Of a stretch of 64,000 nucleotides of DNA, positions 42,211-50,209 are shown in pieces (the stretch's first letter is position 1; the number at the start of each line of letters is the position of its first letter). Under the pieces are notes generated by a model. The model was given only the letters and a program-made list of their open reading frames with translations, searched no databases and was not told the origin of the DNA. Made by a program: the position numbers and the translations under genes. This DNA comes from a virus: IMG/VR virus record IMGVR_UViG_3300025669_000020, positions 1 to 64,000 of that record; one strand, given 5' to 3'.

Positions 42211-43338
42211 ATGCAGATCACCGTTGACAGAGAGATCCTGCAGAGTGCCATCGATAGCGTCAATGCCGCCGTCGAGGATTCTGCGGAAGACATCCACTCC
42301 CATTTCCTGTTCAGGGTTCGGGAGGGTAAGGGTGACATCCTTGCCAGTAACGGAACCCGTGTCTTTGCGGGTGTTCTCGTAAATGACGGTTTCGAGTGCG
42401 ACACCGACAGTGGGATGTTCAGCGTCAAGGCATGGCGTATCCGCCAGCTTCTGAAGTCCATGAAGAGCGAGAAGGTCACCTTCAAGGTGGATGGGTTCAA
42501 CATCACGGTGCCTGACAGCAGGGGCGAGGTCACCTACTCTTCCCTGGATCCCTCCAGCTTCCCCTTCTGGGATCAGCAGTTCGAGGATGCCAAGCTGGTC
42601 GCCAAGATCACCGCGTCTCGGCTCCATGCTGCTTTCGGGTACACCAAGAACTTCATCTCTGACCGTGAGAACCAGACCCCTGCTCTGGCTGCCATGGAGG
42701 CCCGTGAGGGTGCTCTGTGGGCTACGGATCAGGTTGCTGTGTCCATGGTCTCTGTCAAGGGCATGGAGGAATCGGGCCTGTCCATCCATCGGAACGATGT
42801 GGGCAAGGTCATGAATTTCCTCCAGGCCAATGCCTCCGATGAGGTAGAGGTGCGTGAGCATGACCGCTGCACCCTTTTCGTGCGGGCTGATGGTGGTGTC
42901 CTGGGTGTGACTCGGTGGCAGTATGCGTTCCCAGCTCTGAAGCTCCAGAAGGACGGCCCCGTGAAGTGCTCCTTCACCGTGGATGCCGAAGAATTGAAGC
43001 GCCAGATCAACTTCCTGACATCTGCTGCCAAGAAGAACGATCCCCGCATCACTTTCAAGTACAAGCAGGGCGAGGACGCCCTCATCCTGGAAGTGGCCTC
43101 AGCCTTTGCGGGCAAGGTTGGTCGTACCACCCTGGACATCACTGCCCAGGACGGGATGGGAGAATTCCCAGAGGCGGGCTTCATCCTGAACCATGGCTAC
43201 ATCTCCAAGATCATGACCCACTTCGGGGAAGAGTCCCTGAACATGGGCATCAACTGGACAAACAAGAATGGTTGGGTGGTCTTCCGCCACAAGCAGGAAG
43301 AGGATGACTACCTCACGGTCGTGGTGTGGCTGAAGTAG
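42211..43338 (+). CDS. dnaN: DNA polymerase III beta sliding clamp
   Basis: A 375-residue sliding clamp of bacterial DnaN type (three-domain length). It begins MQITVDREILQSAIDSVNAA and continues with the domain pattern of DnaN (RENQTPALAAMEAREGALWA; the C-terminal GFILNHGYISKIM). Phages usually carry trimeric T4-like clamps or none; a bacterial-type clamp plus delta, delta-prime and DnaX is a complete set. The C-terminal WLK replaces the MPMRL of bacteria. Four bases separate it from the coiled-coil gene. Its end overlaps the SbcC C-half. Confidence 0.9.
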   Translation: MQITVDREILQSAIDSVNAAVEDSAEDIHSHFLFRVREGKGDILASNGTRVFAGVLVNDGFECDTDSGMFSVKAWRIRQLLKSMKSEKVTFKVDGFNITVPDSRGEVTYSSLDPSSFPFWDQQFEDAKLVAKITASRLHAAFGYTKNFISDRENQTPALAAMEAREGALWATDQVAVSMVSVKGMEESGLSIHRNDVGKVMNFLQANASDEVEVREHDRCTLFVRADGGVLGVTRWQYAFPALKLQKDGPVKCSFTVDAEELKRQINFLTSAAKKNDPRITFKYKQGEDALILEVASAFAGKVGRTTLDITAQDGMGEFPEAGFILNHGYISKIMTHFGEESLNMGINWTNKNGWVVFRHKQEEDDYLTVVVWLK

Positions 43339-43964
43339 CCGCCAGAATCCCGGCTCTCCGGTCACGGCTGGATCGCGTTCTCGGTGTTCGGGATGGGGTA
43401 GCAACCCGTCTGCAGAGCACCGAGACTGAGATCGCACGTCTGGAAAAGGAAGAGCAGCTGCTGGACATGGTATCCAACCTGTTCCGCACCCTCATTGACA
43501 CTGAAGTCACCGAGGGGGTCAAGGCTGTAGAGCAGCTCCTGACGGAAGGGCTTCAAGCTGTTTTCGATGACCAAGACCTCAGTGTGCGTTCCGAGGTCAG
43601 CATCAAGAAGGGCAAGGTCAGTGTGGATTTCATCACTGTGCAGCGGCATCCTGATGGGTCTGTCACAGAAGGGCTCAGCAGGGAGGCTTTCGGCGGTGCT
43701 GTGACCACGGTGCAATCCGTGCTCCTTCGGATCCTGGTGGTTCTCCGCCGTGGTATGCGTCCTTTGCTGCTACTGGATGAGAGCCTTCCCGCTTTCGACC
43801 CCAACTATGTTCACAACATGGGTAGATTCATACAGCTTCTCTGCAAGCGGCTTCAGGTAGATCTTCTCTTGGTCACCCATAATCCCGCTCTAGTGGAAGC
43901 CTCCAACGTCGGGTATGAGATACAGAAGCGGGGCGGTGCTGCTCAGTTTCGCAAGACCCGATAG
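43326..43964 (+). CDS. SbcC/Rad50 C-terminal half (split gene)
   Basis: A 212-residue protein equal to the C-terminal part of SbcC: a short coiled coil (about 1-60), then the ABC signature region LSREAFGGAVTTVQSVLLRI, Walker B LLLLDESLPAFD and the switch His in VTHNP. No Walker A is present; that is in the gene at 37702-38925. It starts at GTG 43326 inside the clamp gene, without a strong ribosome binding site, so it is probably coupled to clamp translation. Both halves must associate for ATP hydrolysis, with SbcD as nuclease. Confidence 0.82.
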   Translation: MAEVAARIPALRSRLDRVLGVRDGVATRLQSTETEIARLEKEEQLLDMVSNLFRTLIDTEVTEGVKAVEQLLTEGLQAVFDDQDLSVRSEVSIKKGKVSVDFITVQRHPDGSVTEGLSREAFGGAVTTVQSVLLRILVVLRRGMRPLLLLDESLPAFDPNYVHNMGRFIQLLCKRLQVDLLLVTHNPALVEASNVGYEIQKRGGAAQFRKTR

Positions 43965-43973
43965 AGGTGCTGT

Positions 43974-44534
43974 ATGAAGAACTCTGGTGAGATCAGGCAG
44001 AAGGTCAAGCAAGTCCGCTACCGCTATCTGAAGAAGGCGTTGGATCGGAAGCTCCGCACATCCCCCGATACATGCCGCTTCAATGGGCAGCATGAGGACT
44101 GCGGGTATCAGTGTTGCCAGCACCGGATGGCAGATGAGGGGTGGAATGGCATCGTCTGTGATGAGAAGTTGGATGGTAGGGAGCGCTCTTTGCTGTGCCT
44201 CCACTTTGAGTTGAAGCACAGCAAAGAAGCCATCAAGGAGGCTTTGGACAGTTTCCTCAAGACAGCTCCTATTCAGGAGATCGCTTTCCATTTCCCCGAC
44301 CTTGCGGCCCTTCTCTGGGTGCTGGATGGGGAGAGTGGTTTGCGGAATACTGAGGTAGAGCTGGACTTCCAGGACTCCGAGCCCAATCCCAAGCCCGACA
44401 TGGAACCTGAAAACGAGCAAACCCCCGCACTTCTCCCCGTAGATGACACCTCTATCCTGCATGTGCAGGATGTGGTGGAGCCCGTGTCAGGGTGGAAGGG
44501 GTGGTTCCGCCAAATCTTTGGAGGTGGCTCATGA
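43974..44534 (+). CDS. Hypothetical Cys-rich protein (186 aa)
   Basis: A 186-residue protein. A basic N-terminus (RQKVKQVRYRYLKKALDRKLR) leads to a cysteine group (DTCRFNGQHEDCGYQCCQH, later VCDEK and LLCLH), then a helix, an acidic Pro-rich segment and a C-terminal amphipathic WKGWFRQIFGGGS. It may bind a metal cluster. No family is recognisable. It overlaps the next gene by 4 bases. Confidence 0.7.
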   Translation: MKNSGEIRQKVKQVRYRYLKKALDRKLRTSPDTCRFNGQHEDCGYQCCQHRMADEGWNGIVCDEKLDGRERSLLCLHFELKHSKEAIKEALDSFLKTAPIQEIAFHFPDLAALLWVLDGESGLRNTEVELDFQDSEPNPKPDMEPENEQTPALLPVDDTSILHVQDVVEPVSGWKGWFRQIFGGGS

Positions 44535-45094
44535 AGGGTCCATCCGGTCTGCTGTCTGTGGCCAATTTCGACCAAGAGAACTTGAAAGAGCACACGCTTC
44601 TCCTGATGGAATTCCAGGTGAACCCGGAGACAGCTCCCTACCTTGTGTCCTCATCCGCATCCGTGATGTGGCTTCGCAGGGCTCATGGGGGTCGTGTGCG
44701 TGCCGCTGTCCGTGAGGTGTCTGTCTCTGATTACTACCGGGAGGTAGTGACAGAGGTGTACACCATGGGCACAGAGGCAGAGTGGGGCAACACTGCACCG
44801 CTGACCTTGGAAGGGGTGGAGACCTGTGTACAGCACTTGCACTCCTATGACCTGGCGAAGGTCACTGTGCTCTCCCACGAGGATGTCCCGTGGGAGTCCT
44901 GGGGAGTGCCTGTGGATGAGCCCTGGAACGGGGCCGAGATCGTGCTGACCTCTTGGATGCCACCTGGGATGGTGGTAGTCGTGCCAGAGGATCGCGGTTT
45001 TGTGGGGACCATCTGGAAGGTTGGGACACACAAGATCCTCTCTGTCATCCACAACGCCAGTCGTGGCATGGCCGTGGCTTGGGATGGGAAATGA
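44531..45094 (+). CDS. Hypothetical protein (187 aa)
   Basis: A 187-residue protein, coupled by ATGA overlaps to both neighbours. It reads as a compact alpha/beta fold (KEHTLLLMEFQVNPETAPY, then VTVLSHEDVPWESWG and MVVVVPEDRGFVGTIW). I recognise no motif. Its constant coupling to the primase suggests a replication role. Confidence 0.7.
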   Translation: MKGPSGLLSVANFDQENLKEHTLLLMEFQVNPETAPYLVSSSASVMWLRRAHGGRVRAAVREVSVSDYYREVVTEVYTMGTEAEWGNTAPLTLEGVETCVQHLHSYDLAKVTVLSHEDVPWESWGVPVDEPWNGAEIVLTSWMPPGMVVVVPEDRGFVGTIWKVGTHKILSVIHNASRGMAVAWDGK

Positions 45095-45819
45095 AAAAGT
45101 GGCTCCAGGAGAGAACCCGAGAGGCATTGGAACTCTCGGATGCCCTGGAGGGTCATCTCATGGGTCGGGGGATCAAGTACAAGACCATCAAGGACTTGTT
45201 CTTGGGAGAGTGGGGCAGGGACAGGGATGACGCTGAGACGGCACCTGACCCCGTGTTCCGTGAGCGGTACGGGCGGAAGGGTAAACCTCTTGCGGGCTCT
45301 CTGGTGTGCCCTCTGTTCAGCCCCAGGGGTTACCTGATAGGGGCGGAATTCCGTGCATGGCAGGGGCCAAAGGCTCTTTCCCGCTACCTCCTTCCTGAAG
45401 CGGCTTGGAACCCTATCCTGGTGGGGTTCCCGAAGGCGATGTCCAAGATATGGGATGGTGGGGATGTGTGGGTTGGAGAGGGCATCTTCGACATGTGTGC
45501 CTTGGAGCATGTCGTACCCCCACAGGATGCCCTGGTGGCTACGGTCAGAGCCAAGCTGACCAACAAGCACGTCGAGTTTCTGCGTCGGCATGTACGGGGG
45601 ACGGTGTATATGGTCTATGATCGGGACGAAACAGGCAGGAGGGCGACAAAGGGGTGGGTAGATGACACGGGGAAGCGTCGTTGGGGGGCTCTGGATGTGC
45701 TGAACCGGGTAGGGGTCTCATGTAGGGATGTCCCCTACATCGGTGGAAAGGATCCCGGTGAAATCTGGGAGCGCTCTGGCACAGAGGGTCTCAGAGATGC
45801 TTTCGGCGGGATTTTCTAA
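45091..45819 (+). CDS. Toprim-domain primase (DnaG-like core)
   Basis: A 242-residue protein with the catalytic core of DnaG-type primases. The N-terminal GSLVCPLFSPRGYLIGAEFR matches the region before Toprim, the first Toprim motif is VWVGEGIFDMCALEH (Glu), and the second is YMVYDRDETGRRA (Asp-x-Asp). The zinc-binding domain of DnaG is missing, as is a helicase-interaction domain. It probably makes primers for the phage replisome. It overlaps the upstream gene by 4 bases. Confidence 0.85.
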   Translation: MKKWLQERTREALELSDALEGHLMGRGIKYKTIKDLFLGEWGRDRDDAETAPDPVFRERYGRKGKPLAGSLVCPLFSPRGYLIGAEFRAWQGPKALSRYLLPEAAWNPILVGFPKAMSKIWDGGDVWVGEGIFDMCALEHVVPPQDALVATVRAKLTNKHVEFLRRHVRGTVYMVYDRDETGRRATKGWVDDTGKRRWGALDVLNRVGVSCRDVPYIGGKDPGEIWERSGTEGLRDAFGGIF

Positions 45820-45834
45820 TTACGGGAGTCTGTT

Positions 45835-46338
45835 ATGGAAATGTGGAAGGCCAGCAAGGAAGTCGTGGATCGTGTTCAGGAGATGATCCGGGAATACCAC
45901 CCTGACCTGGTGATCGTCATGGACGAGATCGCCATCGTGTTCAAGGAGAAGGCTGCCAAGCGTGGTGGCAAGGTCATCCTGGGCAAGGCCAGCAAGGCGA
46001 ACCCTTTGTTCTCCAGTGGTGTCCTCTCGGAGCAGCCCTGGAAGTTCATCATCGAGCTGCCCGCCGATGAGTGGGAGACCCTGGGCAACCGGAAGCAGTC
46101 GGCCCTCCTGGACCGTCATCTGTGCGCGTGCCGCACCGAAGAGAACGCCGAAACGGGCGAGCTGAAGTGCAGCATCGCGCCTCCCGACGTGGCCTACTAC
46201 TGGGATGAGCTGGATCGCTGGGGCGACTGGCACCCCCGTGAGGAAGGCGACGAGGACAAGCCCAACATCATCAACGTGCTCTCGGGAGCCACCGATGGTG
46301 CAGCTGCCGTGGTCGTTGCTGAAGAGGCAGAGGAGTAG
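45835..46338 (+). CDS. Putative phage metallopeptidase-family protein, active site altered
   Basis: A 167-residue protein resembling the putative phage metallopeptidase family: VIVMDEIAIVFKEKAAKRGG, LGKASKANPL, a beta strand KFIIELPADEWETL and the helix ALLDRHLCACRTEE. In typical members that helix reads DHELCHC, giving HEXXH; here it is DRHLCAC, so the first His, the Glu and the second His are not in register. It is likely catalytically dead or metal-free. The acidic tail (VVVAEEAEE) is another oddity. An ATTACGGGAG leader precedes the ATG. Confidence 0.7.
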   Translation: MEMWKASKEVVDRVQEMIREYHPDLVIVMDEIAIVFKEKAAKRGGKVILGKASKANPLFSSGVLSEQPWKFIIELPADEWETLGNRKQSALLDRHLCACRTEENAETGELKCSIAPPDVAYYWDELDRWGDWHPREEGDEDKPNIINVLSGATDGAAAVVVAEEAEE

Positions 46339-46341
46339 ACG

Positions 46342-46583
46342 ATGCCCGCCGCTGTCAAGCCCGGCTGGAAGCTGCCTCCGCCCCCTGTGGCGGGGCACTG
46401 CCCTCCTACTATTTCGATAATGGGGACTGTCAGCTCTGGTGGGTGATCCCTACTGTGGATGCCTACGATCTTGTCCAGCAGGATGGGGAGATCGAGTGGC
46501 CTTTCACGGATGACTATGCACACAAGTGCGATCTTGACCCGCTCGGGTTCTACGATCTGGAAGACCTCCCCGAGGTTGTGTGA
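46342..46583 (+). pseudogene. Small gene with a probable frameshift near 46395
   Basis: An ATG at 46342, 3 bases after the metallopeptidase-like stop, opens MPAAVKPGWKLPPPPVAG and then ends early, while the -1 frame carries protein-like sequence (SYYFDNGDCQLWWVIPTVDA to DLEDLPEVV) to the TGA at 46581-46583, immediately followed by the next ATG. Adding one G to the G4 run at 46392-46395 would join both into about 80 residues. Recent mutation, programmed shifting or a sequencing error are all possible. No family is recognised. Confidence 0.5.
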
Positions 46584-46829
46584 ATGATGCTCCCCACGAC
46601 TGCCGCGCAACTTCTACGAGAACAAGCCCGGCTGAGTGCGGCGGAGACGAAACAACGTGCTGAGGGAAAGGCCAAGAAGTGTCTTTTCCTCGCACAGTTG
46701 CTCCTTCCTCATGTCGAACTCCCTCTGGTCGAAGACCAGGCAGTGGATTTGATGGATGTCCCCGATGATGTGATGGAGAGGACCCTTCACAGAATAGCCG
46801 CTCAAAGGTGCGTTATAGAGGAAACATAG
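46584..46829 (+). CDS. Small helical protein before dnaX (81 aa)
   Basis: An 81-residue helical protein (LLREQARLSAAETKQRAEG, then an acidic DLMDVPDDVMERTLHRI), filling the gap exactly between the frameshifted gene and dnaX (next ATG directly after the stop codon). No family is recognised; its tight spacing supports it as real. Confidence 0.65.
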   Translation: MMLPTTAAQLLREQARLSAAETKQRAEGKAKKCLFLAQLLLPHVELPLVEDQAVDLMDVPDDVMERTLHRIAAQRCVIEET

Positions 46830-48305
46830 ATGGCATTGGATACTAAATATCGCCCCCTGACGTTCTCCGAGGTTGTGGGGCAAGAGTCCCACGTCCGAGT
46901 GCTGAGGCAGATTGTCCTCCAGGGGACAGGGTTTCATCAGAGCTATGTGTTCTGTGGTGGACATGGGTCAGGCAAGACCACGTTGGGTCGTATCCTAGCC
47001 CGTGCCCTTCTGTGTGAGAGCCCCGTAGAGGGCAACCCCTGTGACGAGTGTGCCTCTTGCCTGGAGATCCTGGAGACGGGTTCCAGTGAGTGCTTCACCG
47101 AGTTCGATGCCGCAACGAACTCCGGTAAGGACGACATCAAGCAGTTGGTGGAGGCCGTCCAGTACGACACCCTCTCGGGCAAACAGCGGCTGTACCTCAT
47201 TGATGAGTCTCACCGGCTCTCCAAGCAGGCATTGGATGCCCTCCTCAAGCCCATGGAGGACACGGTTGCAAAGAGTGGGAACAAGAGGCTGGTCTGCATC
47301 TTCTGCACCACCGAGCCTGAGAGGATGGTCGGCACCATTTTCTCCCGTTGTGCCCCTGCCTTCGTGATCCGTAATGTTGACCCGCAGAGCATTGCGAAGC
47401 GGTTGGAGTACATCTGTGAGCATGAGGGGATCACCTATGATCCTGCTTCTTTGGTGCTCATCGCGGAGATCACGGAGTCCCATATCCGCGATGCCATCAA
47501 GACCATGGCGGGTGTGGCAACGCTGGGGTCGGTGAATGTCGAAAACACCAAGGTGTACCTGAGACTGGATACCCATGGGACATATCTCCAGATCCTGGCT
47601 GCCATCGGCAAAGACCTGCCCCAAGTTCTTAGGTTGGCAGACACCTTGAGTGAGGCAGTGTCTCCCTCCACCTGTTACAAAAAGCTGGCCGAGTTTTCTA
47701 TGCTGGCCTACAAGGTTTCATTGGGTGCGGTGGCACCCCCGACGTACATCAAGGCTGAGCATCTGAAGAAGATTGGGCAGTACCATGGTGAGAAGCTCCT
47801 GTGGTTCTGCAAGGTGTTCTCTTCCAAGATGGGGCACCCTACTCCGTATGTGCTGGCCTGTGATCTGGCCATGCTCCACCACCAGCGGTGCGGCTCTTGG
47901 GCATCGGCTACAGCGGTGCAATTGCCAACGGCGGGAAGTCGTGCCAAAGTGACTACAAGCACGATCCCCTCTACTACTGAAGAGAATTCTGGGACGGAAC
48001 CCGATCCGGTCGAAGAATCCACTGCAGTTTTGGAAAATTCCGGTAAGGTAGAGGAACCAGTTTTCCCTAACCCTACTGGGAGTTCTGCCCGCACCACCAA
48101 GGGTGGTGTTTTTCTGGAGCAGAAAGCCGTTAAGAGGAAGAATGCCCCTGAAACAACCCCGGAAGGTTCTTTGCCTCCTTTGGGCGTTCCCGTTTTTCGG
48201 GATCTCCTGCAACGTCGTGTGAACGAGCTTCGTAAGAATGCCCAGCAATACAGATCAGCGGGACGAACAGACATGGGTGGTCCTGGAACTGACCCGAACG
48301 GGTGA
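46830..48305 (+). CDS. dnaX: Clamp-loader ATPase (DnaX, gamma/tau)
   Basis: A 491-residue clamp-loader ATPase. Motifs are Walker A GGHGSGKTT (near 43-51), a zinc module with CDECASC, Walker B YLIDESH, and FSRC (the SRC arginine finger). The last 120 residues are a low-complexity Ser/Thr/Pro/Glu tail ending in a short helical segment (FRDLLQRRVNELRKNAQ). I see no slippery site for the gamma/tau frameshift. It acts with the delta-prime-like (25812) and delta (26447) subunits encoded 20 kb away to load the clamp at 42211. Confidence 0.92.
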   Translation: MALDTKYRPLTFSEVVGQESHVRVLRQIVLQGTGFHQSYVFCGGHGSGKTTLGRILARALLCESPVEGNPCDECASCLEILETGSSECFTEFDAATNSGKDDIKQLVEAVQYDTLSGKQRLYLIDESHRLSKQALDALLKPMEDTVAKSGNKRLVCIFCTTEPERMVGTIFSRCAPAFVIRNVDPQSIAKRLEYICEHEGITYDPASLVLIAEITESHIRDAIKTMAGVATLGSVNVENTKVYLRLDTHGTYLQILAAIGKDLPQVLRLADTLSEAVSPSTCYKKLAEFSMLAYKVSLGAVAPPTYIKAEHLKKIGQYHGEKLLWFCKVFSSKMGHPTPYVLACDLAMLHHQRCGSWASATAVQLPTAGSRAKVTTSTIPSTTEENSGTEPDPVEESTAVLENSGKVEEPVFPNPTGSSARTTKGGVFLEQKAVKRKNAPETTPEGSLPPLGVPVFRDLLQRRVNELRKNAQQYRSAGRTDMGGPGTDPNG

Positions 48306-48789
48306 GGCTCGTGTAGAAGAGGGGGACCTGGGCGGGGTCTTGCAGGATGCACTCAAGGTGGGGAAGAACCACCCTGTTTTCATTCCTGCAATGGTCTATG
48401 CACGGGGGAACCGTAGAGTGGTCATTCACTTGATGGAGGGGTACGCATTTATAGCCAGTGGCCTCCCAGATGTGGAGTATTTCAAGCTGGAGCATCATTG
48501 CCCCCATGTGCGGCAAGTCCTCACTGTAGAAGACCCTCACAAGATGCGTGTCCTCAGTGTGGTTCCCAACTCCAGCATTCAGGATATGCGACGCAGCCTG
48601 CACGAGCAGATCGCGTCCGACATCAAGAGGGGGATGCACGTGAACATCACAGAGGGGCTCTACTCAGCTCTGGACGGCGAGGTTTTGGAGGTGGGCGAGC
48701 AAAACGCCCATGTCCGTATCACCCTTCGATCCTTGGATTTGATAGTGCGGATCCCAAGGGTGTTCTTGTCTCCGGAGGATCCAGAATGA
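48238..48789 (+). CDS. NusG-like transcription elongation factor
   Basis: A 183-residue protein with the NusG arrangement: an NGN-type domain (about 10-105) in which FIPAMVYARGNRRVVIHLMEGYAFIA parallels the strand-helix of NusG, and a C-terminal KOW-type domain (about 125-180, GMHVNITEGLYSALDGEV). It overlaps the end of dnaX by 68 bases and the next gene by 4. Phage or plasmid NusG relatives act as operon-specific antiterminators. With a sigma-like gene directly after, it looks like part of the late transcription switch. The call rests on pattern, not on a search. Confidence 0.65.
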   Translation: MPSNTDQRDEQTWVVLELTRTGEARVEEGDLGGVLQDALKVGKNHPVFIPAMVYARGNRRVVIHLMEGYAFIASGLPDVEYFKLEHHCPHVRQVLTVEDPHKMRVLSVVPNSSIQDMRRSLHEQIASDIKRGMHVNITEGLYSALDGEVLEVGEQNAHVRITLRSLDLIVRIPRVFLSPEDPE

Positions 48790-49400
48790 GTCGTAATTGG
48801 TGGTCAGGCCACAAAGTTATCGATCCCGCCGAAATGGAGGCACGCTTTGCCAACGAAGACGGGATGGCTTTTCTGGATGCCGTGGTCAATGAGGAGTTGT
48901 CCAAAGAAGGCCAGGAGATGCTGGATAGGGTGAAGGGTGTCCTGGACTCCCTCCCCGCACGAGAAGCAGACTTCATTGACCTCTACTACTTCAAGCGTCT
49001 CAAACAGACAGACATCGCTACCATCTTCAAGGTATCCCAACCCACTGTCTGCTACAGGCTCCAACGAGCAGCCCACCGCATCCGCTTCCTGTTGTCGCTC
49101 CCAGAGATTGAAGAGCAAGCCCTGGTCGATGCTGTGCAGGAAAACCTGGAAGACCCCCTGGACTCGAACATCATGGTGCTCATGTACCACACCACCTGCC
49201 AGTCCGAGGTGGCAAAACGACTCGGTGTCAGCCAGGGCCTGGTACGCCACCGCTTCATTCGTTCTATCGGGAGGCTCTCCAAGATCGAGGGCTTGGAGGA
49301 CTATGTGGAGCTGTTCCAAGCCATCTCCACCAACCTGAACATCCTCCGCGAAGTTCAGCGCCCCACCTGGGGTGCCCAGGTCACGCATATCCTGGGGTAG
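48786..49400 (+). CDS. Sigma region 4-like transcription factor with two helix-turn-helix motifs
   Basis: A 204-residue protein. The first helix-turn-helix (about 52-95) is sigma region 4-like: LPAREADFIDLYYFKRLKQT then DIATIFKVSQPTVCYRLQRA. A second one follows at about 135-170 (SEVAKRLGVSQGLVRHRFI). Region 2 is absent, so it is either a minimal sigma, an activator or a late-gene co-regulator. The late-type element CGGT-N7-CTAT starts one base after its stop codon and the virion genes follow. It overlaps the NusG-like gene by 4 bases. Confidence 0.75.
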   Translation: MSRNWWSGHKVIDPAEMEARFANEDGMAFLDAVVNEELSKEGQEMLDRVKGVLDSLPAREADFIDLYYFKRLKQTDIATIFKVSQPTVCYRLQRAAHRIRFLLSLPEIEEQALVDAVQENLEDPLDSNIMVLMYHTTCQSEVAKRLGVSQGLVRHRFIRSIGRLSKIEGLEDYVELFQAISTNLNILREVQRPTWGAQVTHILG

Positions 49401-49401
49401 T

Positions 49402-49416
49402 CGGTTATCCTTCTAT
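49402..49416 (+). promoter_or_regulatory. Candidate late promoter, CGGT-N7-CTAT, head of virion genes
   Basis: CGGT-TATCCTT-CTAT, 33 bases before ATG 49450, identical over 15 bases to the site at 23116-23130. Confidence 0.7.
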
Positions 49417-49449
49417 GTCCTCGCAGGGGTAGTACCTTGTGAGGAAATG

Positions 49450-49767
49450 ATGTCTGAACAGAACCTAGCACCAGAGAGCAGAATCGTGATGGCCAAGGAT
49501 TTGGCCACGCGATGGTTGCAAGCCCGAACACGCCCTGAGTACCGCATGCAGGTGTACTACGGGGCGCGTGAGGTGAAGGGCATCCCCAACCTTCTGAAGA
49601 GCTTCCGCGATGGGAAGATTCGCATGGGGTCTGTGGAACCCCTGGGAGATCTCGGAATCGATGAGCACTTCGACTCGATCACCGTGTGGTCGTCCAACCG
49701 TGTAGCCCTGATGGGCCTCAAGGACTGGTTCGAGACACGGGGGTTCGAGACAACAGGGGTGTGGTAG
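49450..49767 (+). CDS. Hypothetical protein, first gene of virion operon (105 aa)
   Basis: A 105-residue protein with a helical N-terminus and mixed C-terminus (LGIDEHFDSITVWSSNRVAL, then GLKDWFETRGFET). GAGG lies 5 nt before ATG 49450; ATG 49447 is adjacent. It ends where the next gene begins, at base 49768. No family is recognised. Confidence 0.65.
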   Translation: MSEQNLAPESRIVMAKDLATRWLQARTRPEYRMQVYYGAREVKGIPNLLKSFRDGKIRMGSVEPLGDLGIDEHFDSITVWSSNRVALMGLKDWFETRGFETTGVW

Positions 49768-50199
49768 ATGGCAGCCACCAGGCTCGGACTCGAATCCACC
49801 TACCGTTCCCCCTCCACGGGGTCGGTCTACTACACCTTCATTATCACCTCCGACGTGTCGGGGAACGTGTCGGTACGGGACATCCAAGGCCCCTATGGGC
49901 TCATTGTGGACACCCTGACCGATGTTCCCTCCTCCGTCATTGCGGACATCACAACCGCTATCAACGCAGTGGAGGCCATTTTGGCTGGCATCTCTTCCAC
50001 CAGTGGCAGCGTGACGTTCGCAGCCGAGACTTCCCAGGCAGTGGTGTTCAGCACCGCTCTGGCTGACGCCACCTACCGCGTCTACACCAATACGGCGGAG
50101 TTCGTGCCTGTGAAGATCACGAGCAAGGCTACCACTGGGTTCACCATCGAAATCGGTGTGACCTTCACCGGAACCGTCTACTACGACGTGCTCGTGTAG
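49768..50199 (+). CDS. Virion fibre/decoration-type protein (143 aa)
   Basis: A 143-residue Thr/Ser/Val-rich beta protein. Its last 65 residues (GSVTFAAETSQAVVFSTALA to FTGTVYYDVLV) match the C-terminus of the next protein, a shared beta-sandwich-like end domain seen in phage fibres and decoration proteins. No enzyme motifs are present. Confidence 0.7.
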   Translation: MAATRLGLESTYRSPSTGSVYYTFIITSDVSGNVSVRDIQGPYGLIVDTLTDVPSSVIADITTAINAVEAILAGISSTSGSVTFAAETSQAVVFSTALADATYRVYTNTAEFVPVKITSKATTGFTIEIGVTFTGTVYYDVLV

Positions 50200-50209
50200 A
50201 GAGGGCCTG

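Noticed and set aside
46830-48305. Programmed frameshift in dnaX giving gamma and tau forms
   Set aside because: No A-AAA-AAG-type site or following hairpin was seen; one continuous frame covers the gene.
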